A DNA stretch of 17,394 nt from Gemmatimonadota bacterium (GTDB taxonomy: Bacteria > Latescibacterota > UBA2968 > UBA8231): the NCBI GenBank assembly GCA_009840005.1, contig VXOR01000107.1, positions 1 to 17,394 of the forward strand. Direction: 5' to 3'. Position numbers and translations under genes: made by a program. The notes beneath the pieces were generated by a model. It saw only the letters and a program-made list of their open reading frames with translations, was not told the origin of the DNA and searched no databases. Below, one piece after another: positions 13,655 to 17,394 of this stretch; positions within the stretch are counted from its first letter, which is position 1; every line of letters begins with the position of its first letter.

Positions 13655-14740
13655 ATGAAAAAATGGATCGCTGTAACGCTAGTAATAACGGCCTTGCTCC
13701 CCGACCTCTGGACGCGGGAAGCAGGAGGCGCTGAGCGGCCTGTGATTGCTCTTCGCGGCGAGCAGGCGCATTTGTCCATCGATCTCGCGGGCGGCGGTAT
13801 CGTCGATTTTCACCTGCTGCCCAACGGCATCAACCCGCTCAAGTGGGAGGGCGAAGGAGGCGAGCTGGAGCCGCGCAATCGCGGGCACTTTCTGTGTCTG
13901 GACCGCGTGGGGCGTCCGTCGGCCGCAGAGCAGGCCAATGGCATGCCCTTCCACGGCGAGGCGGCGAGCAGTATGTGGGAACTCCTCGGCGAGCCGGAGC
14001 AACAAGGCGATGCCGTCGTGGCGGAAATGAGCACCCACCTGCCACTGGCGGGGATGCACGTGCGGCGCATCGTGAAGCTAGCAGGGGCACACTTCCACAT
14101 CCGCGAGGAAGTAACTAACAACAACGCGCTAGGGCGCATCTACAACATAGTGCAGCATCCCACAATCGGGCCGCCGTTCCTCGACGAGAGCACGGTGGTG
14201 GACGCCAATGCGCGCAAGGGGTTCATGCTCAGCAGTCCCATGCCGAACCCGGAGGAACCAGCCGTGTACTGGCCTCAAGCGCTCGACGCGGGGATGCCGG
14301 TCGATATGCGCCGGCTCGTGGACGATCAAGAACCGGCCGTGGTCGTCTATGTAATCGACGATGAATACGGCTGGACCACCGCCACCACACCGGGGCACGG
14401 CCTGCTTATAGGCTACCTCTGGAAGACCGCTGAGTACCCTTGGTTCAGAGCGTGGCGGCACATCCGCAATGGCCGTCCTTTCGCCCGGGGCCTCGAATTC
14501 GGCACTACGGGGCCGGGGACCCCCTTCGGCTTTCTCGTGGAAAAGGGACGCATCTTTGGCCGCACCCTCTTTGACTACATCGACGCCGGCGAGACGATTA
14601 GTCGATCGTATATCACTTTCCTCGTCGAAGTGCCAAGCGACTTTGCCGGCGTTGAGCGGCTTGACTACGACGGTACGCAAGTGGAGCTAAAGGAGTGGGA
14701 GGGAACGCGACGTCTCACGCTCGAGGTTGGAGGCCTATAG
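13655..14740 (+). CDS. Exported aldose 1-epimerase-like (galactose mutarotase fold) protein
   Basis: The ATG at 13655 follows AAAGGAGG (13643-13650) by a short 4-nt gap. The 361-residue product has an N-terminal export signal (MKKWIAVTLVITALLPDLW, cleavage probably near Ala26). The rest looks like the galactose-mutarotase beta-sandwich: RNRGHFLCLDR, NGMPFHGEA (His100), NIVQHPTIGPPFLDE (His168), YLWKTAEYPWFRAWRH and GLEFGTTGPG (Glu281). In aldose 1-epimerases a His and a Glu catalyse anomer interconversion; His168 and Glu281 are the likely equivalents, by inference. Secreted members may act on, or just bind, sugars before uptake. It is followed after 6 nt by a solute-binding lipoprotein, so both probably serve one nutrient. 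A purely structural sugar-binding role is possible. Confidence 0.72.
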   Translation: MKKWIAVTLVITALLPDLWTREAGGAERPVIALRGEQAHLSIDLAGGGIVDFHLLPNGINPLKWEGEGGELEPRNRGHFLCLDRVGRPSAAEQANGMPFHGEAASSMWELLGEPEQQGDAVVAEMSTHLPLAGMHVRRIVKLAGAHFHIREEVTNNNALGRIYNIVQHPTIGPPFLDESTVVDANARKGFMLSSPMPNPEEPAVYWPQALDAGMPVDMRRLVDDQEPAVVVYVIDDEYGWTTATTPGHGLLIGYLWKTAEYPWFRAWRHIRNGRPFARGLEFGTTGPGTPFGFLVEKGRIFGRTLFDYIDAGETISRSYITFLVEVPSDFAGVERLDYDGTQVELKEWEGTRRLTLEVGGL

Positions 14741-14746
14741 CAAATT

Positions 14747-16531
14747 ATGGCGATCAGACCAAATTTCTTTTTCATCGCCTCGAAAGCGGCGAGCCGGCTG
14801 TTTCTCACTTGCAGCATGGGATTGTTGGCCTGTGCGGAAGAGAGGCCGGGCAAGACCGGGCAAGAGGGGACCCGATCCATTCCGCGAGAGCGCACGCTCG
14901 TCACCCACTGCTCGGACATAAATACCTGCGGCGGACAGATCGTCGATTACAATACCTTCAATCCTTTTCTCCTCGGTTCGTCCTCCCGCACCGGTGCACA
15001 CTTCCTGTACGAGCCGCTGTATTTCTACAGCGCCTATGACGAGGACGACCAGCTCATCCCGTGGATCGCCACCGGACACGAGTACAACCAAGACTTTACG
15101 CAGGTCGCGGTTCACATCCGGCCGGGCGTAACGTGGAGCGACGGCACGCCGTGGACCGCCGCGGATTTGGCCTATACGGTCACAGCCCTCAAGGAGAACG
15201 CCCCCGAACTATTCCTCTCTACCGACATGGAGACTTGGGTCGAGCGCGTGGAGGTAGAAGACGAGCTAACCGCACGATTCGTGCTCAAGCAGCCCAATCC
15301 GCGCTTTGTGTTCAACTATCTGACCAACTGCTTCTTCAACGGGATCGTAGTTGTTCCCAAGCACATCTGGGAAGGCGAAGACCCCAAGACCTTTGAGAAT
15401 TGCTGTGGCGAGGGCCAGCCGGTCGTCAGCGGCCCCTATCGCCTCAGTCTGTCGGTTCCGCAGCAGCGCATTCTCACTAGGAGAGATGACTGGTGGGCGG
15501 CCGAGATCGGCTTCCACGCCTTGCCCGAAGTCGAGCAACTCATCTTTCTCCCCTACATGGACGAGGCCAAGCGCGTTCAGGCTCTAATCAGCAACGACAT
15601 CGACATCGCTCTGGACCTGCGCCCCCCCAATATCAAGACGGCCCTCGATGAGAATGCCAATATCGTTTCCTGGACGGGTGAAGCGCCGCCCTATGGGTAT
15701 GTTGACTGGTGGCCGGTCAACCTCGGGTTCAACAACCTAGAGGAGCCCTTCCGCGATGCACAGATCCGCCACGCCATCAATCACGCCATCAACCGCGACG
15801 AACTGGTGGCAGTTGGCTGGCAGGGAGCAGGAAAAGCGAATTTTCTGCCTTTCCCCAATTTTCCAGCACTGCGACCGTACCTCGACGAAGTCGCGCCGCT
15901 GGTGGAAAAGTACAGCGTAGCGACGTACGACACGGCTCGGACGGCCGCCATAATGAGAGCGAAAGGATGGAAGCGGGATGAGGAAGGGTTCTGGGCGCAG
16001 GACGGCGCTCGCTTCAAAATTCCCATTGACATTGGCACCGTGCACCAAGACTTGGCACCGGTACTGGTGGCACAACTCAGGCGGGCCGGGTTCAATGCGA
16101 GTCATCGCATGACAGCCGATAGCATAACGCGCATGGCCCAGGGAACCGCAAGGGCCTTTATGATGGGAAGCGTCGGCTCAATCCGCGATCCCTACTTCAC
16201 GCTCAACTTTTTCCACAGCCGCTACGTCCAGCCCACCGGAACCCACTCCGAGCGCTATTGGCGCTGGCGCAATGCCGAGTTTGACCAGCTAGTGGACCGC
16301 ATGGGGCGCACGCCGCCGGACGATCCAAAACTAGTGGAACTGTTTCGCGCGGCCATGGACATCTGGTTGCGCGAGTTGCCCGCTATCCCTCTGGTCCAGT
16401 GGTACCACCGAATTCCCCACAACCAGACCTACTGGACCAACTGGCCCTCGGAAGAAAACCCTTATATCAACAGCGCCTACTGGCACAAAACGTGGCTACT
16501 GGTGCTCCTAGGGATTAAAACAGCGAGATGA
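14747..16531 (+). CDS. Solute-binding lipoprotein, family 5 (peptide/oligosaccharide ABC transporter type)
   Basis: The 594-residue product starts at ATG 14747; GGAGG at 14729-14733, inside the preceding gene, is 13 nt away, rather far. It carries a lipobox ending Leu26-Leu-Ala-Cys29, so it should be lipid-anchored. Family-5 signatures are clear: VTWSDGTPWTAADLAYTV (~128-145), VVSGPYRL (~226-233), DDWW, FRDAQIRHAINHAINRDELV (~335-354), and a C-terminal LPAIPLVQWY segment. The family binds di- and oligopeptides, nickel or oligosaccharides and delivers them to ABC permeases. No permease or ATPase gene follows; instead the sequence changes to a low-GC segment right after the stop. Coupling with a mutarotase-like protein favours a sugar-containing ligand, by inference. 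The 3' genes may lie elsewhere or have been displaced. Confidence 0.92.
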   Translation: MAIRPNFFFIASKAASRLFLTCSMGLLACAEERPGKTGQEGTRSIPRERTLVTHCSDINTCGGQIVDYNTFNPFLLGSSSRTGAHFLYEPLYFYSAYDEDDQLIPWIATGHEYNQDFTQVAVHIRPGVTWSDGTPWTAADLAYTVTALKENAPELFLSTDMETWVERVEVEDELTARFVLKQPNPRFVFNYLTNCFFNGIVVVPKHIWEGEDPKTFENCCGEGQPVVSGPYRLSLSVPQQRILTRRDDWWAAEIGFHALPEVEQLIFLPYMDEAKRVQALISNDIDIALDLRPPNIKTALDENANIVSWTGEAPPYGYVDWWPVNLGFNNLEEPFRDAQIRHAINHAINRDELVAVGWQGAGKANFLPFPNFPALRPYLDEVAPLVEKYSVATYDTARTAAIMRAKGWKRDEEGFWAQDGARFKIPIDIGTVHQDLAPVLVAQLRRAGFNASHRMTADSITRMAQGTARAFMMGSVGSIRDPYFTLNFFHSRYVQPTGTHSERYWRWRNAEFDQLVDRMGRTPPDDPKLVELFRAAMDIWLRELPAIPLVQWYHRIPHNQTYWTNWPSEENPYINSAYWHKTWLLVLLGIKTAR

Positions 16532-16570
16532 CTGATTGGTCCCGGTTCCGCATAATCGCAGTCAATCAGG

Positions 16571-16599
16571 CCGCGGCACCGGAAGCTAAAGGTGTGCGG
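16571..16599 (+). other. Stem-loop downstream of the solute-binding gene
   Basis: CCGC (16571-16574) and CACC (16577-16580) pair with GGTG (16591-16594) and GCGG (16596-16599) around a 10-nt loop, with a small internal bulge. No T-tract follows directly. It could be a weak terminator or a 3'-end stabiliser. Confidence 0.35.
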
Positions 16600-16675
16600 C
16601 GCAATCGTTGCAGATTTATCTTGCCTAACGACGAGGGGACGCGCACCCGTTTTCACCGAATGAACAGATTTATAG

Positions 16676-16686
16676 CTGGCACGGTT
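16676..16686 (+). repeat. 11-bp inverted repeat bracketing the small-gene cassette, left copy
   Basis: CTGGCACGGTT occurs here on the + strand and again on the - strand at 17272-17282. The two copies face each other across the pair of small genes, about 600 bp apart. Homology does not extend beyond 11 bp, so chance is possible. Confidence 0.4.
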
Positions 16687-16712
16687 GACACCCGTCATAG
16701 GACGTATATCGT
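16685..16712 (+). promoter_or_regulatory. Promoter of the small two-gene cassette
   Basis: A perfect -35 box TTGACA (16685-16690) is followed after 16 nt by TATCGT (16707-16712, 4 of 6). Transcription would start about 20 nt before the ribosome site. The -10 region lies inside the palindrome at 16703-16722, an arrangement typical of an autoregulated promoter. Confidence 0.6.
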
Positions 16713-16722
16713 ATTATATACG
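16703..16722. promoter_or_regulatory. Palindromic operator candidate over the -10 box
   Basis: CGTATAT (16703-16709) and ATATACG (16716-16722) form a perfect 7-bp inverted repeat with a 6-nt centre. It covers the predicted -10 region, so a bound regulator would block transcription of the two small genes. Confidence 0.5.
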
Positions 16723-16750
16723 ACCTTTTCGTGCTAAAAAGGACAAAAGC

Positions 16751-17014
16751 ATGGCTACCTACCAAGTTTTTCTCGACCAACCTGTTGCAGATGGTTGGCA
16801 ATCACTAAAAAGACGATTCCCGACCCACTATATCGTAGGCAACAATACTGCCTTTATTCACGCCGACGATACTACTATGATACGGGACATTTGCGATGTA
16901 TTGGGCATGAACAATCACAATGACAAGCGAGGCTTTGTCATCGAGGTGTACAATCAGAGAATTAATGGCTGGTATAGCCAGTCTCTTTGGGAATGGATCG
17001 GCAAGCATGACTGA
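16751..17014 (+). CDS. 87-aa protein of unknown function, predicted Cas2/SinR-like ferredoxin fold
   Basis: The ATG at 16751 follows AAGGA (16738-16742) by 8 nt. Apparent strands and helices run beta (3-9), alpha (13-22), beta (25-29), beta (32-37), alpha (40-52), beta (59-67), then an aromatic tail SLWEWIGKHD. This beta-alpha-beta-beta-alpha-beta order, an opening MATYQVFLD with Asp9 ending the first strand, and the length resemble small Cas2/VapD/SinR-type proteins. That is inference from layout, not a database match. Some such proteins are nucleases and many have no known activity. The gene is more AT-rich than its neighbours, has its own promoter and operator, and overlaps the next gene by 8 nt. 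It could be a toxin-antitoxin-like, phage or defence component, or a plain conserved hypothetical protein. Confidence 0.75.
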   Translation: MATYQVFLDQPVADGWQSLKRRFPTHYIVGNNTAFIHADDTTMIRDICDVLGMNNHNDKRGFVIEVYNQRINGWYSQSLWEWIGKHD

Positions 17015-17240
17015 GAACGTACTGCCCTTTGACCCAAAGAAGAATGGGAATGGCGACAATAAAGTCAGAGATTATAGGCTGGATAGACTAGAAGAGCGAA
17101 TGCAGAGGCTGGAAGATAAGACAGCCGACTTAAAAACGTCGGTGGACAAGCTGCCACAGGCGCTTCTTAAATGGCTCGTGCCGACCCTAATATCTCTGGC
17201 AGTGGCTATCTTTGGATTGCTAAAGCTGTGGCCCAGTTAA
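17007..17240 (+). CDS. 77-aa coiled-coil protein with C-terminal membrane anchor
   Basis: The ATG at 17007 lies inside the previous gene (8-nt overlap), so translation is probably coupled. After a polar N-terminus, residues 23-49 form a flawless heptad ladder: Leu25, Leu28, Met32, Leu35, Thr39, Leu42, Val46 and Leu49. Residues ~53-74 (LLKWLVPTLISLAVAIFGLL) form one membrane segment, and the protein ends in KLWPS. The layout resembles XhlA-type phage proteins and other tail-anchored coiled-coil oligomers, but I recognise no specific family. With no signal peptide, it probably sits in the inner membrane with the coiled coil in the cytoplasm, where it could tether the upstream 87-aa protein. That pairing is inferred from the overlap only. 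Confidence 0.72.
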   Translation: MTENVLPFDPKKNGNGDNKVRDYRLDRLEERMQRLEDKTADLKTSVDKLPQALLKWLVPTLISLAVAIFGLLKLWPS

Positions 17241-17258
17241 ACACTTCGGACTGTGCCT

Positions 17259-17291
17259 CCCCCTTGGCAAAAACCGTGCCAGATTTGGGGG
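17259..17291 (+). other. Two-tier stem-loop after the small cassette
   Basis: CCCCC (17259-17263) pairs with GGGGG (17287-17291) and GGCA (17266-17269) pairs with TGCC (17277-17280), with an internal loop between the tiers. It begins 18 nt after the last stop of the cassette. Only GTAAAT follows, so it is a poor intrinsic terminator on the + strand. Confidence 0.35.
17266..17282 (-). promoter_or_regulatory. Near-consensus sigma-54 promoter facing into the small cassette
   Basis: On the - strand this reads CTGGCACG, then GTTT, then TTGC and a C. It matches the sigma-54 -24/-12 pattern (GG and GC separated by 10 nt) at all but the final position. Transcription would start near 17255 and run antisense through both small genes, as no - strand gene is visible. 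The site overlaps a hairpin and the right copy of the 11-bp inverted repeat (17272-17282), so the match may be incidental. Confidence 0.3.
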
Positions 17292-17356
17292 TAAATCGGC
17301 CTCGATTTCAAACTGAGACACTACCAATGATTGTGGCCCTTATCTCGGAGGCAACC

Positions 17357-17394
17357 ATGTACGCATCCCCGCCCGCACCTACGCTGCTGTACCC
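17357..17394 (+). CDS. Start of a gene truncated by the window end
   Basis: An ATG at 17357 is preceded by GGAGG (17347-17351) with a 5-nt gap, and the frame stays open for the remaining 12 codons (MYASPPAPTLLY). GC content rises again here compared with the small cassette. Too little is visible to suggest a function. Confidence 0.45.
   Translation, partial: MYASPPAPTLLY

Noticed and set aside
16676..16692. Sigma-54 promoter on the + strand at CTGGCACGG
   Set aside because: The -24 element is good but the -12 position reads AC in place of GC; the overlapping TTGACA box is the better promoter.
16528..16737. 69-codon frame starting in an ATGA overlap with the solute-binding gene
   Set aside because: No ribosome site, no domain-like pattern, and it runs through the stem-loop and the TTGACA promoter of the next unit.
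17307..17326. Sequence AAACTGAGACACTACC considered as the end of an insertion sequence
   Set aside because: It looks like a transposon terminus, but no matching inverted copy or transposase frame is visible in the window, and my recollection of a specific family is not firm.

Overview
The window is a GC-rich, densely packed bacterial segment with every convincing gene on the + strand. Four signs point to an uncultured FCB-related or sponge/soil-type phylum such as Latescibacterota or Poribacteria: secreted proteins ending in FlgD-type Ig domains, a large secreted protein with an Asp-rich ladder and probable beta-barrel tail, an enolase-superfamily enzyme next to a DUF6785/DUF6784-type permease, and abundant CTAG tetranucleotides. 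This taxonomic guess rests on remembered family distributions, not on a search.

Region A (67-9084) looks like one operon. It holds a polytopic membrane protein of glycosyltransferase-C type fused to a TPR tail, two tandem paralogous exported proteins (discoidin-like domain, then a C-terminal FlgD-type Ig domain), and a ~900-residue exported protein with an acidic, probably Ca-binding ladder. Together they look like a cell-surface assembly module, possibly with its own glycosyltransferase.

Region B (9085-10298) is a monocistronic unit: a promoter, a secreted CBM9/DOMON-like carbohydrate-binding protein and a strong intrinsic terminator. The terminator's T-tract runs directly into the Shine-Dalgarno of the next gene. 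Region C (10311-13473) pairs an acid-sugar-dehydratase-like enolase-superfamily enzyme with a polytopic permease. Region D (13655-16531) pairs an exported aldose-epimerase-like protein with a lipoprotein solute-binding protein of family 5. B to D together read as capture, import and breakdown of sugars, sugar acids or small oligomers. The intergenic spacers before the first genes of B and D carry the same 31-nt repeat, built from three ~10-nt units.

Region E (16532-17394) differs sharply from the rest. It is more AT-rich and has different codon choice, its own TTGACA promoter overlapping a palindromic operator, and two very small overlapping genes. One encodes an 87-aa protein with a predicted Cas2/SinR-like ferredoxin fold. 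The other encodes a 77-aa protein with a perfect leucine-heptad coiled coil and a C-terminal membrane anchor. An 11-bp inverted repeat brackets this cassette, and the right copy forms a near-consensus sigma-54 promoter facing back into it. This is the best candidate for an undescribed small system. A further gene starts at 17357 and runs off the window.

No tRNA, rRNA, CRISPR array, transposase or integrase is visible. No stretch over 300 bases lacks a gene; the largest gaps (9085-9268, 13474-13654, 16532-16750) are described as features.
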